A DNA stretch of 64,000 nucleotides. Source: Microbispora corallina (GTDB taxonomy: Bacteria > Actinomycetota > Actinomycetes > Streptosporangiales > Streptosporangiaceae). Below are positions 1 to 8,868 of this stretch, piece after piece. The notes under the pieces were generated by a model. It did no database searches and was not told the DNA's origin. It saw only the letters and a program-made list of their open reading frames with translations. The stretch's first letter is position 1, and each line of letters begins with the position of its first letter. The stretch spans positions 22,065 through 86,064 of the forward strand of contig NZ_BOOC01000043.1 in NCBI RefSeq assembly GCF_016863035.1. Reading direction: 5' to 3'. The position numbers and the translations under genes were made by a program.

Positions 1-159
1 CGCGCCGATGAGCTGGATGAGCGACAGCAGCCCGCTCGCCCCCAGCGAGACGGCGAAGACCGCCACGATCTCCGGCCCGATCAGCCGCGGCGTCAGGCCC
101 GGGGGGCCCGACGTCCCCACCGAGCCATCCGCCGGTCGTGCGGCGCTGTCGTCGTCCAT
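1..159 (-). CDS. CPBP-type intramembrane protease, N-terminal fragment
   Basis: Only the first 53 codons are in the window; the gene continues past its left edge. The ATG at 159 opens an acidic, disordered leader, then a stretch (LTPRLIGPEIVAVFAVSLG) leading into a first membrane helix. This opening resembles actinobacterial CPBP family proteins, which are multi-pass membrane proteins related to CAAX prenyl proteases. The catalytic glutamate and histidine motifs lie outside the window, so the family call rests on the N-terminus alone. The next gene on the same strand ends at 225, leaving a 65-base gap. Confidence 0.5.
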   Translation of the reverse strand, partial: MDDDSAARPADGSVGTSGPPGLTPRLIGPEIVAVFAVSLGASGLLSLIQLIGA

Positions 160-224
160 GCCCGCAGGGTAGCGCCCGCCCGGACCCGGTCCCGACCCCC
201 GGCGGCGTCATCGCCGCGGCGTCG

Positions 225-1277
225 TCAGTACGGCAGCGCCCGGGCCTTGAACGAGGCGGCCACGAACGGCGCCTTGAACTTCGGGAACGCCACGGTGTTC
301 GCGTAGCCGTCCGAGGTGTAGCGGTCGTTGGGGTTGGCCTTGAGCCAGTCGAGCCACGCCATGGAGCAGAACTTCACGCAGTCGCCGACCTTCTCCTTCG
401 ACCGGATGCGCGGGATGCCCACCGGGTCGAAGTCCTTGGTGTACGGCGAGGGCGCCGGGGTGTACCCGGCCAGGAAGACGCCCCGGTAGTTGTACGACAC
501 GCCCTTGTACGAGCCGTGCAGCGCCCACTCCTTCTTGCTCGGCTGGTTGCCGTACGGCAGGGCGAGCGTCACCGGAGGCGTCTTGATGAGCGAGGTGATG
601 AGGTTCTGCCCGCCGACGATCTGGTCCTCGACCTCCTCCTTGGACTTGCTCAGCAGGTTGAGGTGGTCGCGGGTGTGGTTGCCGATGTCGAACCCGTTGT
701 CCTTCAGCCACTCCAGGACCTGGACCTGTTCCTCCTGGCGGGCCTTGCCGAACATGTCCTTGATCACGTAGAACGTCGCCACCGGACGGAAGCCAGGATG
801 CTTGGCCGCCACGTCCATGAGGATGCCGACCGCCGTGTCCGGCAGCGGCTTGCCCATGCCGTCGAGCGACACCTGGGACGGCGAGGAGTCGTCGAACGTC
901 AGCACCACCGGGTGCTTGCCGGCCGGGATGTCGATCTTCCCGGTCACGTACTCGGCGGCCGTGATCGGCACGTAGTCCTCGGCGGCCAGCCGTTCGAGCT
1001 CCTCGCGGAACTGCTGCGGCGAGCGGTCGTCGCCGGGCGGCGGGTTCTTCACGACCCGGTGGTACATGATCACCGGGATCTGACCCAGCTCGTTGGCCTT
1101 CACCCGGGCCGCCGCCTCCATCTCGCTCTTGCGGAGCGAGGCCTCGGCCGCCACCCTGTGCTGCTTGTCCGCCGGAGCGTCCGCCTGCTTGACCGGCTTG
1201 GCGCTCGACCCGCACGCGGACAGCGTGACGGCGCTCAACGACACCACTGCCAGGCCGGCAGCCCCGAAGCGTCCCAT
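225..1277 (-). CDS. Polysaccharide deacetylase (NodB-like) lipoprotein
   Basis: 350 aa. The N-terminus is a lipoprotein signal with a lipobox (LSAC) at about residues 19-22, so the protein should sit on the outer face of the membrane. The NodB homology region shows the metal and catalytic aspartates in VLTFDDSSPSQ (about residues 125-135) and the metal-binding histidine pair in GNHTRDHLNL. These enzymes remove N- or O-acetyl groups from chitin-, peptidoglycan- or xylan-type polymers; the substrate cannot be told from sequence. The segment between the two motifs mentions no other domain. It appears to be transcribed alone. Confidence 0.85.
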   Translation of the reverse strand: MGRFGAAGLAVVSLSAVTLSACGSSAKPVKQADAPADKQHRVAAEASLRKSEMEAAARVKANELGQIPVIMYHRVVKNPPPGDDRSPQQFREELERLAAEDYVPITAAEYVTGKIDIPAGKHPVVLTFDDSSPSQVSLDGMGKPLPDTAVGILMDVAAKHPGFRPVATFYVIKDMFGKARQEEQVQVLEWLKDNGFDIGNHTRDHLNLLSKSKEEVEDQIVGGQNLITSLIKTPPVTLALPYGNQPSKKEWALHGSYKGVSYNYRGVFLAGYTPAPSPYTKDFDPVGIPRIRSKEKVGDCVKFCSMAWLDWLKANPNDRYTSDGYANTVAFPKFKAPFVAASFKARALPY

Positions 1278-1422
1278 GGATCCCCCTCAACGGGCCGCGG
1301 TACTCGATGAGCGACTCCTACCCACCGACCTCGCGATTCTCACCGAGCGTAGGACAAACACCACGCTGCGTGAATCTCCGCAGGAATTACCCGCTTCGGG
1401 CGTGTCGCTTCGCGGCGGCCCG

Positions 1423-1480
1423 CCTCAGATCTGGGGCTCGGCCCCAGATCTGGCGCCCGGCCTCAGATCTGGGGCTCGGC
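1423..1480. repeat. Triplicated AGATCT block with hairpin at the end of manA
   Basis: A perfect 20-base direct repeat, CCTCAGATCTGGGGCTCGGC, lies at 1423-1442 and again at 1461-1480. The second copy encodes the last residues and stop codon of manA; the first lies just after the gene. A third, inverted half-copy sits between them, so 1426-1436 pairs perfectly with 1442-1452 around a 5-base loop (11-bp stem). It probably acts as the manA transcription terminator. Confidence 0.75.
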
Positions 1481-2560
1481 GCAGAAGGCGACGCCGTCGC
1501 CGGACAGCTCGACCGGGCCGTCGGACGCGGGGACGAAAACGGACTCGCCCGCCTGGAGCTTGACCTCGGCGCCGACCCGGACGGCGCCCTCGGTGCACAG
1601 CACGATCCGCGGCAGCGCGCCCTCCAGCACATGGGAGGCGCCGGGAGTGACCCTGCGGAGCAGGAAGTCGGGGCACGGCGGCGCGTACACGCCGCCGGCC
1701 GGCTCGACGGCGAGCGGCTGCGCCTCCGGCCGGGTGACGCGCAGCAGCTCGTCCACATCGATGTGCTTGCCGGTCAGCCCGGCCCGCATCACGTTGTCGG
1801 AGCACGCCATGATCTCCACCCCGAACCCGTCGAGGTAGCAGTGCAGGACGCCGGCGCCCAGGTAGAGCGCGTCGCCGGGGGCGAGCTCGTGGCGGCGCAT
1901 GAGCAGCGGCGCGAGGACGGCCGGGTCCTCGGGATACCGCCGGGCCAGCTTGGCGACCAGGGCGTAGTCGGGCTGGTGGACGCTGGACGCGGCCCACACG
2001 ACGGCCTCGACCAGCTCGCGCCGGGAGCCCGGCCACTCCAGCAGCAGCCGCAGCGCGGCCAGGACGTCGCCGTCCCGCAGCGCGTCGGCGACCGGCGTGA
2101 GCGCCTCGACCTGGAGGCGGCCGACGAGCATGGCCGCCTGGTCGGCGGGCCGGAAGCCGGCGAGCCCCCGGAACGGCGTGATCGCGCAGATCATCTCGGG
2201 CTTGTGCCAGGGGTCGGCGTAGTTGGCGTCGCCCCGGGCGAACCCGTCGGCCGCCTGCTCCGAGTCGGGGTGGACCTGCAGCGACAGCGGCTGGTCGACC
2301 GCGATGACCTTCAGCAGGTACGGCAGGCGCTCCCCGAACCGCTCGACGACCGGCCGCCCGAGCGTCCCCTCGGGGTCGGCGGCGACGGCGTCCGCAAGCG
2401 ACACCGGGGAGCCGTTCCCGGACAGCAGCGACGGGCTCGCGGGGTGCGCGCCCAGCCACATCTCGGCCTCCGGTCCCCCGGCGGGCCTGCCCATCAGGGC
2501 GGCGATGGCCGTACGGGAGCCCCAGGCGTAGTCCTTGATCGGGTTGGTGAGCAGATCCAC
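1463..2560 (-). CDS. manA: Mannose-6-phosphate isomerase, class I
   Basis: 365 aa, usual length for a type I phosphomannose isomerase. It interconverts mannose-6-phosphate and fructose-6-phosphate in the cytoplasm, feeding mannose into glycolysis or supplying GDP-mannose synthesis. The start (GTG 2560) gives the family N-terminus with KDYAWGS. Zinc-site features of the cupin fold are visible: a QVHPDSEQA segment near residue 95, a WHKPEMI segment with the metal-binding His and Glu, and a later YLGAGVLHCYLDGFGVEIMACSDN region. The gene is next to the beta-mannosidase operon and on the same strand, which suggests a shared role in mannose use. The C-terminal tail lies inside a duplicated sequence block. 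Confidence 0.92.
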   Translation of the reverse strand: MDLLTNPIKDYAWGSRTAIAALMGRPAGGPEAEMWLGAHPASPSLLSGNGSPVSLADAVAADPEGTLGRPVVERFGERLPYLLKVIAVDQPLSLQVHPDSEQAADGFARGDANYADPWHKPEMICAITPFRGLAGFRPADQAAMLVGRLQVEALTPVADALRDGDVLAALRLLLEWPGSRRELVEAVVWAASSVHQPDYALVAKLARRYPEDPAVLAPLLMRRHELAPGDALYLGAGVLHCYLDGFGVEIMACSDNVMRAGLTGKHIDVDELLRVTRPEAQPLAVEPAGGVYAPPCPDFLLRRVTPGASHVLEGALPRIVLCTEGAVRVGAEVKLQAGESVFVPASDGPVELSGDGVAFCAEPQI

Positions 2561-2581
2561 GTCGTCCTCGCGTTAGGTGAC

Positions 2582-2618
2582 CACCGGCGCGCGGCGGGGG
2601 AGGGGGAGCGCGCCGGTG
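2582..2618 (-). terminator. Stem-loop after the beta-mannosidase gene
   Basis: CACCGGCGCGC (2582-2592) pairs perfectly with GCGCGCCGGTG (2608-2618) around a 15-base G-rich loop. It lies 17 bases past the beta-mannosidase stop codon and before manA, so it probably ends the mannoside operon. There is no U-tract, as is common in high-GC actinomycetes. Confidence 0.65.
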
Positions 2619-2635
2619 TCAGAGACTAACAGCCG

Positions 2636-5044
2636 TCATCGGCGCGGCTCGTTGACGCACCGCAGCACCGGGTGGCGGACGAGCGCGTCCGGGTCGGGGC
2701 TGCCGCCGGTCACGTGGAAGACGGCCGTCTCCCCCGGCAGCAGCGTGACGAGCTGGTCGTCCACGGTCGCCCGGGGGTCGAGGCGGTCGGGGAACAGCGC
2801 CAGCTCCCGCACGACGGTCCGCGCGGTCACGGCGACCCGCAGGCCCTCGGCCGTCCGCTCCACCACGGTGTCCATCTCGGCCTCCGGGTAGTCCATGGCC
2901 GGGTCCTCGGACGGGAACCGCAGCGCGCGGACGCCGTCCAGCGTGGCGGTCAGGACCTCCCGCGCCGGGTCGTCCGGGGTGAGCAGGGCCGCCGGCAGCG
3001 CGACCGACGCCGTCCCCCGCGCCGGGACCTCGACCGCGAGGCGCTCCTTGGCGAGCGGCTCCCCGGACAGGGTCAGCCGGACCACCGACAGCTCCCCCGA
3101 CCACGGCTCGTCGCTGTCGTTGACCACGGCCACGGCGTCGTCCTGGAACGTCAGCAGCCGGTCGGCGTACGCGTGGCGGACAGCGTGCCAGAGCGGCTTG
3201 AGCCGCCCGCCGCCGTCCACCGCGGCCCAGGAGGTGACCGGCCAGCAGTCGTTGAGCTGCCACACGATCGTGCCCATGCAGTACGGCGCGAGCGCCCGGA
3301 ACCGCTCGAGCGCGAACGTCACCGCCCTGGCCTGGTTGACCTGCGTGTAGTAGTGCCAGTCGTCGAAGCCCTCCGGCGCGGGCAGGTGGTCGCCGAGGCC
3401 GCGCAGCAGCTTGAGGTTCCCGTCGACCGCCTTCTGGTGGTGCGCGACGCCCGGCGAGGCCGGCGTGAGCGGCTCGTCGGTGACCGCGGCGCGCAGCGTG
3501 GCGTACGCCGGCGGCCCCTGGAAGCCGAACTCGGCGACGAACCGCGGGGTGTACGCCGCGTAGTCCGTGTAGTCGTGGGTGTTCCAGACGGTCCAGATGT
3601 GCGCCGTCCCCCGGGACGGGTCGTTGGGCGGCAGGTCGGGGGCGCCGGAATAGGGGGTGCCCGGCCAGTAGGGGCGGGTCGGGTCCAGCTCGGCGACGAT
3701 CCGCGGCAGCAGGTCGTAGTAGAAGCCGCCGCCCCAGGTGCGGCCGTGGAGGTCGTCGCGCCAGTCCCAGTCGGCGAGGCCCCAGATGTTCTCGTTGTTG
3801 CCGCACCACAGCGCGAGGCTGGGGTGGCGCGCCAGGCGGGCCACGTGCTCCCTGGCCTCGGCCTCCACCTCGCCGCGGAACGGCTCCTCCTCGGGGTAGG
3901 CCGCGCACGCGAAGGGGAAGTCCTGCCAGACCAGCAGGCCGGTCTCGTCGGCGAGGTCGTAGAAGTCCTCGCTCTCGTACAGGCCGCCGCCCCACACCCG
4001 CAGCAGGTTCGCGCCCGCCCCGGCCGCCTGGGCGAACCGCTCCGCCACCCGCTCCCGGGTGAGCCGGCTCGGGAAGGTGTCCTCGGGGATCCAGTTGAAC
4101 CCCCGGACGAACACCGGCCTGCCGTTCACGACCAGGGTGAACGCGCCGTCCGTCCGGTCCAGCTCGATCGAGCGGAAGCCGATGCGGCCGGTCCACTCGT
4201 CGTCGCCCAGGCGCACCGTCAGGTCGTACAGCGGCTGCCCGCCGTGCCCGCGCGGCCACCACAGCTCCGGCGCGGGCACGGTCAGCGCGACGACGCCGGT
4301 GCGCCGTCCGGCGTCCAGCCGCACGGTCTCGGTCACCCCGGCGACCGAGGCGGTCAGCGTGAGCGGGCCCTCGGCCGCGCGGTCGGCGGTGACGTGCACC
4401 TCGACCCGGCCGTTCACCGCGCCGTCCGACTCCTCCAGCGTCACGAGCGGGCGGACCTCGGCCAGCCGGGCGCCGCTCCACGTCCGGATGCCGATGGGCC
4501 GCCAGATCCCGGACGTGACCAGCGTCGGCCCCCAGTCCCAGCCGAAGTTGCACGCCATCTTCCGGATGAACGGGAACGGCTGCTCGTACGCGCCGGGACG
4601 GTCGCCCAGGGCCGCTCGCCGCGCCTCGGCGTACTCGTACGGCGGCTCGAACAGCACCTTCAGCGTGTTGTCGCCCTCGCGCAGCAGGTGGCGCACGGAG
4701 AAGCGGTACGACCGGTGCATGTTGGCCGTCCTGCCCAGCTCGACCCCGTTGAGCGTCACGGTCGCCGCCGTGTCGAGCCCCTCGCACACCAGGTCGGCCC
4801 GCTCGTCGTCCGTGCCGTCCCAGGTGAAGACGGTCTCGTACGACCACGCGGTGCGGCCGATCCAGGTGAGCCGCGTCTCGTTGTCGTCGACGTACGGGTC
4901 CTCGATGAGCCCGGCGGCCAGCAGGTCGGTGTGGACGCAGCCGGGGACGGCGGCCGGGACCCCGGCGACGACGGGCCGCAACTGCCCTGTGGACGACACG
5001 GCCGTGACGGTCCATCCCTCGTGCAGCGGACGGTACGAGCTCAC
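2636..5044 (-). CDS. Beta-mannosidase, glycoside hydrolase family 2
   Basis: 802 aa from GTG 5044, close to the usual GH2 beta-mannosidase length. It hydrolyses terminal beta-mannosyl residues from manno-oligosaccharides. No signal peptide is seen, so it acts in the cytoplasm on imported sugar. The order is an N-terminal jelly-roll (FNWDWGPTL-like segment), Ig-like domain, then a TIM barrel with FNWIPEDTFPSR, the acid/base glutamate in WCGNNEN and the probable nucleophile in AEFGFQGPPAY. The start is fixed by an AAAGGAG site and by a GTGA overlap with the upstream ATPase stop. The open frame continues upstream to 5620, but that part overlaps the ATPase gene and is not used. Confidence 0.92.
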   Translation of the reverse strand: MSSYRPLHEGWTVTAVSSTGQLRPVVAGVPAAVPGCVHTDLLAAGLIEDPYVDDNETRLTWIGRTAWSYETVFTWDGTDDERADLVCEGLDTAATVTLNGVELGRTANMHRSYRFSVRHLLREGDNTLKVLFEPPYEYAEARRAALGDRPGAYEQPFPFIRKMACNFGWDWGPTLVTSGIWRPIGIRTWSGARLAEVRPLVTLEESDGAVNGRVEVHVTADRAAEGPLTLTASVAGVTETVRLDAGRRTGVVALTVPAPELWWPRGHGGQPLYDLTVRLGDDEWTGRIGFRSIELDRTDGAFTLVVNGRPVFVRGFNWIPEDTFPSRLTRERVAERFAQAAGAGANLLRVWGGGLYESEDFYDLADETGLLVWQDFPFACAAYPEEEPFRGEVEAEAREHVARLARHPSLALWCGNNENIWGLADWDWRDDLHGRTWGGGFYYDLLPRIVAELDPTRPYWPGTPYSGAPDLPPNDPSRGTAHIWTVWNTHDYTDYAAYTPRFVAEFGFQGPPAYATLRAAVTDEPLTPASPGVAHHQKAVDGNLKLLRGLGDHLPAPEGFDDWHYYTQVNQARAVTFALERFRALAPYCMGTIVWQLNDCWPVTSWAAVDGGGRLKPLWHAVRHAYADRLLTFQDDAVAVVNDSDEPWSGELSVVRLTLSGEPLAKERLAVEVPARGTASVALPAALLTPDDPAREVLTATLDGVRALRFPSEDPAMDYPEAEMDTVVERTAEGLRVAVTARTVVRELALFPDRLDPRATVDDQLVTLLPGETAVFHVTGGSPDPDALVRHPVLRCVNEPRR

Positions 5045-5982
5045 GCTTTCTCCTTTGCGAGTTTCCTGGGGGCCCCTGCCCCCTCCGCGCATCCCGAGCA
5101 GGCCGCGAAGTGGCCGGGCTCGGCCTCGGCGAGGCCCGGGCGGGTCCGGGCGCCCTCCGGGCTGCCGTGGTACGGGCAGGGTGTCTCCCCGGGGTCCGCC
5201 TCCTCCTCGTCCCACCGCGCGTGCAACCGCGGCACCGCGGCCAGCAGCGACCGCGTGTACGGGTGGAGGGGGTTGGCGAAAACCAGGTCGGTGGGGCCCG
5301 TCTCGACGACCGATCCGTGCCGCAGCACCACCGTCCGGTCGCTGACGTAGGTGCCGAGGGACAGGTCGTGGGTGACGAACAGGATGCCGAGCCCGCCCGC
5401 CCTGAGGTCGGCGAGCAGGTTCAGCACGTCGATCCGCGTCGACGCGTCGAGCATGCTGATGATCTCGTCGGCGACCAGGAGCCGGATGTCGAGCAGCACG
5501 GCCCGCGCGATGAGCATGCGCTGGAGCTGCCCGCCGCTGAGCTGGTGGGGATACCTGCCGAGCACCTGCCCGGGGTCGAGTCGCACACCGCGCAGGGCGC
5601 CCTCCACCCGCTCGCGCCACTCCGCGGCGGCCACCCGGGGGAAGTACTCGTCCTTGATCATGGCGAACACGCGGTCGGCCTTGAAGACCGGGTTGTAGCA
5701 GCTGAACGGGTCCTGGAAGACGCCCTGCACCTGCCGGTAGTACGCCTTGGGCGAGCGCAGCGCCCGGATGTCGGTCCCGTCGAACGTGATGGCGCCGGAG
5801 CTCACCGGGGTGAGCCGCAGGATCATGCGGCCCAGCGTGCTCTTGCCGCTGCCGCTCTCGCCGATGAGGGAGACCACCTCCCCGGCGTTCACGTCGAAGC
5901 TGACGCCGGAGACCGCCCGCAGCTCGCGGCCGCCGAACGCGCCGGCCCGATAGACCTTGGAGACGTCGTCGAGTCTGAGCAT
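5041..5982 (-). CDS. ABC transporter ATPase (oligopeptide type), second subunit
   Basis: 313 aa, OppF/DppF-like. It hydrolyses ATP to drive the importer encoded by the upstream genes. Visible motifs are Walker [10 protein letters not shown], a signature LSGGQLQRM, and a Walker B whose usual DEP is DEI (VADEIISMLD). The C-terminus carries the NPLHPYTRSLL element and the cysteine-containing tail of oligopeptide-family ATPases. ATG 5982 overlaps the previous stop by one base (TGATG); GTG 5985 is a possible alternative. The stop overlaps the beta-mannosidase start, so translation is probably coupled. Confidence 0.9.
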   Translation of the reverse strand: MLRLDDVSKVYRAGAFGGRELRAVSGVSFDVNAGEVVSLIGESGSGKSTLGRMILRLTPVSSGAITFDGTDIRALRSPKAYYRQVQGVFQDPFSCYNPVFKADRVFAMIKDEYFPRVAAAEWRERVEGALRGVRLDPGQVLGRYPHQLSGGQLQRMLIARAVLLDIRLLVADEIISMLDASTRIDVLNLLADLRAGGLGILFVTHDLSLGTYVSDRTVVLRHGSVVETGPTDLVFANPLHPYTRSLLAAVPRLHARWDEEEADPGETPCPYHGSPEGARTRPGLAEAEPGHFAACSGCAEGAGAPRKLAKEKA

Positions 5983-6926
5983 CACTCGGCCTTCCAGCAG
6001 GCGACGTGGTGGCCGGGGGCGACCTCCGCGAACGGCGGCTGCTCGGCGCACCGGGCGAACGCGAGCGGGCAGCGGTCGCGGAACCGGCACCCGGCGGGCG
6101 GGTCGAGCAGGGACGGCGGGGCGCCCGGGATGCCCGCGAGCCGCCGGTCCTCGTGCCGCACCCCCGCCTCGGGCAGCGAGGAGATCAGCATCCGCGTGTA
6201 CGGGTGCCGCGGGGCCGTCACCAGGGCCTCCGCCGGGGCCTTCTCGGCCAGCCGCCCCGCGTACATGACCGTGATCGTGTCGGCGATCTGGTGGACGAGC
6301 GCGATGTCGTGGGTGACGACGATCATGCTCTTCACCAGCCCGCGGTCGCGGAACTCCCGCAGCGTCCGGGCCACCGCCCTCTGAGTGGAGACGTCGAGCG
6401 CCGAGGTGACCTCGTCCGCTATCAGCAGCGAGGGGTCGAGCAGCGTGGAGATCACCATGACCACCCGCTGCCTCATGCCGCCGGACAGCTCACCGGGGTA
6501 GCGGTCCAGCACGTCGCGGGACAGGCCGACCAGCTCCAGGCGCCGCTCCAGCTCGGCCGTCTCCGGCCCGGCCCCGCGGGAGGCCAGCAGCTCGGACACC
6601 ATCCTGCCGATCCTGCGGGTCGGGTTGAGCGCGCTCATCGCGTACTGCGGGACGAGCGACACCTCGCGGAACCGGTGGGCGTTCATCGCGGCGTCGTCGC
6701 CGATGGGCAGGGTCACCCCGTCGAGCTCGACCGTGCCGCCGACGTGGCGCATCCGGCCGTCGAGCCGGATCAGGCTCTTTCCCAGCGTCGACTTGCCCGA
6801 TCCGGACTCCCCGGCCAGGCCCATGATCTCGCCGTCCGCGACCGAGAAGGTGACGCCGTCGAGCGCCTTCACGTCGCCCCGCAGCGTCCGGTAGTGGACC
6901 CGGAGGCCGGTGACCGTCAGGGACAC
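5982..6926 (-). CDS. ABC transporter ATPase (oligopeptide type), first subunit
   Basis: 314 aa, OppD/DppD-like. Walker A is GESGSGKST, the signature is LSGGMRQRV, and Walker B is IADEVTSALD with valine where proline is usual. Both ATPases in this operon lack that proline, which suggests they belong to one subfamily. The C-terminus has the PRHPYTRMLISSLPE segment and a cysteine-containing oligo_HPY tail. GTG 6926 follows the permease stop by one base. It should pair with the second ATPase under the two permeases. Confidence 0.9.
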   Translation of the reverse strand: MSLTVTGLRVHYRTLRGDVKALDGVTFSVADGEIMGLAGESGSGKSTLGKSLIRLDGRMRHVGGTVELDGVTLPIGDDAAMNAHRFREVSLVPQYAMSALNPTRRIGRMVSELLASRGAGPETAELERRLELVGLSRDVLDRYPGELSGGMRQRVVMVISTLLDPSLLIADEVTSALDVSTQRAVARTLREFRDRGLVKSMIVVTHDIALVHQIADTITVMYAGRLAEKAPAEALVTAPRHPYTRMLISSLPEAGVRHEDRRLAGIPGAPPSLLDPPAGCRFRDRCPLAFARCAEQPPFAEVAPGHHVACWKAE

Positions 6927-6927
6927 G

Positions 6928-7815
6928 TCACATCTCCCTCAGCTTCGGGTTGAACACCTCGTCCAGCCCGACGTTCATGACGTACAGGGCGCCCACGACG
7001 GCCGTGATCCCGGCGCCCGGCGGGACGAACCACCACCACATCCCGAGTTGCAGGGCGCTCCAGCGGGCGGCGTTGTTGAGCATGAGACCGAGCGAGACCC
7101 CCTGGGTCGGCCCGAGTCCGATGAAGTCGAGCGAGGCCGCGACGAGGACGGCCCCGCCGAACAGCAGGATGAACGTCATGAACAGGTAGGAGCTCATGTT
7201 CGGCGCGATCTCCCGCACGATGATCCGGGGAGTGCGCACGCCGCTGAGCCTGGCCAGGTCCACGAAGTCGCGCGAGCGCAGCGAGAACGTCTGCGCCCGG
7301 ATCGCCCGCGCCGCCCAGGGCCACGACGTCAGCCCGATGAACAGCGCCTGCACGCCGATGCTCCGCACGCCCAGGTACGCGTTGGCGACGAGCAGCACGA
7401 CCAGGGCGGGCAGCACGAGCACGATGTTGGTGATCATGTTGAGCACCTCGTCGACCAGGCCGCCCCGGTAGCCGGCCGTGAAGCCGACCGCCATGCCGAT
7501 GAGCGCCGCGAGGCCGCCGCCGAGGACCCCGACCAGGAAGGTCGACCGCAGGCCGTACACGAACTGGGCGAACACGTCCTGGCCGAACATGGTGGTGCCG
7601 AACCAGTACTCCCCCGACGGCGCCGCCATGGCCGGCCCCACGTAGTCGTTGGGCCCGTACGAGATCGTCATGGGCCCGACGACCGCGGCGGCCAGGAACA
7701 CCACCACGACGACCAGGCCGGCGACCAGCTTGCCGTTGCGCAGCGCGAAGTGCAGCGCCTCCCGGCGGACGGCCGGGACAGGGGTCTCCTCCGTGACCGC
7801 GGGCGTCGTCGTCAC
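6928..7815 (-). CDS. ABC transporter permease (DppC/OppC type)
   Basis: 295 aa. It has a short cytoplasmic N-terminus, one early membrane helix, then the BPD_transp_1 region with five or so helices. The family feature YWFGTTMFGQDVFAQFVYG precedes the core, and the EAA-like loop includes DLARLSGVRTPRIIVREIAPN. GTG 7815 overlaps the preceding permease stop (GTGA). It forms the membrane channel together with the other permease. The substrate is inferred from the operon: a mannoside. Confidence 0.88.
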   Translation of the reverse strand: MTTTPAVTEETPVPAVRREALHFALRNGKLVAGLVVVVVFLAAAVVGPMTISYGPNDYVGPAMAAPSGEYWFGTTMFGQDVFAQFVYGLRSTFLVGVLGGGLAALIGMAVGFTAGYRGGLVDEVLNMITNIVLVLPALVVLLVANAYLGVRSIGVQALFIGLTSWPWAARAIRAQTFSLRSRDFVDLARLSGVRTPRIIVREIAPNMSSYLFMTFILLFGGAVLVAASLDFIGLGPTQGVSLGLMLNNAARWSALQLGMWWWFVPPGAGITAVVGALYVMNVGLDEVFNPKLREM

Positions 7816-8804
7816 GCCGCGCCTCCCATCCCGGCCCTGGTCCGCGGGTCGACCAGGACGTACGCGACGTCGACGACGAAGTTGGCGACCAGCACGCCGA
7901 GGACGATGAACAGGAACGTGCCCTGCAGCAGGAAGAAGTCCTGGTTCTGGACGGCCTGCAGGATGAGGTGCCCGAGCCCGGGGTACGAGAAGACGATCTC
8001 GGTGACCAGGGCGCCGGCGACCAGCACGCCGAGTTGCAGGGCCAGCCCGGTGATCTGCGGCAGGATCGCGTTCCTGAAGGCGTACCGCCGCACCAGCCGG
8101 CCGGGCGCGCCGAGCGACCGCAGGTAGGTCACGTAGTCCGCCTCCAGCTCGTAGATGATCATGTTGCGCATGCCGATGGCCCAGCCGCCGAACGCCACGA
8201 GGAACAGCGACGCGAACGGCAGGAACCAGTGCTGCAGGAGGCTGCCGGCGAACGCCCAGGACAGCTCGGGCCGCATGGCGAAGCTGTAGGCCCCGGCCAC
8301 CGGGAAGATCCCCGCCACGATGCCGAGCGCCCAGGCCAGCAGGATGGCCAGCCACATGTACGGCGTGGCGGTCAGCACGTAGCCGAGCGGCAGGACGCTG
8401 TTGTCGAGCCACCTGCGCCGCGCCGCGAAGGCGCCGAAGCGGTTGCCCGCCACCCAGCTCAGCAGGATGGCCGGGACCAGCAGCCCCAGCGTGTACGGCA
8501 CGGCCCTGACGATGACGTCGGTGACGGGGGTGGGGAACAGCCAGATGCTGATCCCGAGGTCGCCGCGCAGCAGCGCCCCCCAGAAGTTGAGGTACTGCCG
8601 CCACAGCGGCTGGTCGAAGCCGAACATGCTCGTGTAGTGCAGGCGCATGGCCTCGACCGCCGCCGGCTGGGAGACGTTGGCCCGCGAGAGCATGCTCTGC
8701 ACGGGGTCGCCCGGCATGAACCGCGGGATCAGCCAGTTGACGGTGACGGCCACGAAGAACGTGAGCCCGTAGACGAGCAGCTTCCTGCCGAAGTACCGGC
8801 GCAC
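7812..8804 (-). CDS. ABC transporter permease (DppB/OppB type)
   Basis: 330 aa, with an N-terminal helix right after MRRYFGRKLLVYGLTFF and the characteristic long external segment (MPGDPVQSM..., FGFDQPLWRQYLNF). The core holds five more helices and an EAA-type loop around YLRSLGAPGRLVRRYAFRNAILPQ. GTG 8804 follows a GGAGG-like site. It is the first permease after the binding-protein gene and is separated from it by a strong stem-loop. Confidence 0.88.
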   Translation of the reverse strand: MRRYFGRKLLVYGLTFFVAVTVNWLIPRFMPGDPVQSMLSRANVSQPAAVEAMRLHYTSMFGFDQPLWRQYLNFWGALLRGDLGISIWLFPTPVTDVIVRAVPYTLGLLVPAILLSWVAGNRFGAFAARRRWLDNSVLPLGYVLTATPYMWLAILLAWALGIVAGIFPVAGAYSFAMRPELSWAFAGSLLQHWFLPFASLFLVAFGGWAIGMRNMIIYELEADYVTYLRSLGAPGRLVRRYAFRNAILPQITGLALQLGVLVAGALVTEIVFSYPGLGHLILQAVQNQDFFLLQGTFLFIVLGVLVANFVVDVAYVLVDPRTRAGMGGAA

Positions 8805-8828
8805 AACCGACCTCCAGGTCGCACAGGG

Positions 8829-8861
8829 GCGCCCCCCTTCCCGCCGCGCGAAGGGGGGCGC
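8829..8861 (-). terminator. Intra-operon stem-loop between binding protein and permease
   Basis: GCGCCCCCCTTC (8829-8840) pairs perfectly with GAAGGGGGGCGC (8850-8861), a 12-bp stem with a 9-base loop. It sits 7 bases after the binding-protein stop and before the first permease. In this position such structures commonly protect the 3' end of the binding-protein mRNA or partly terminate transcription, so that more binding protein than membrane subunits is made. Confidence 0.65.
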
Positions 8862-8868
8862 GAGAAGA

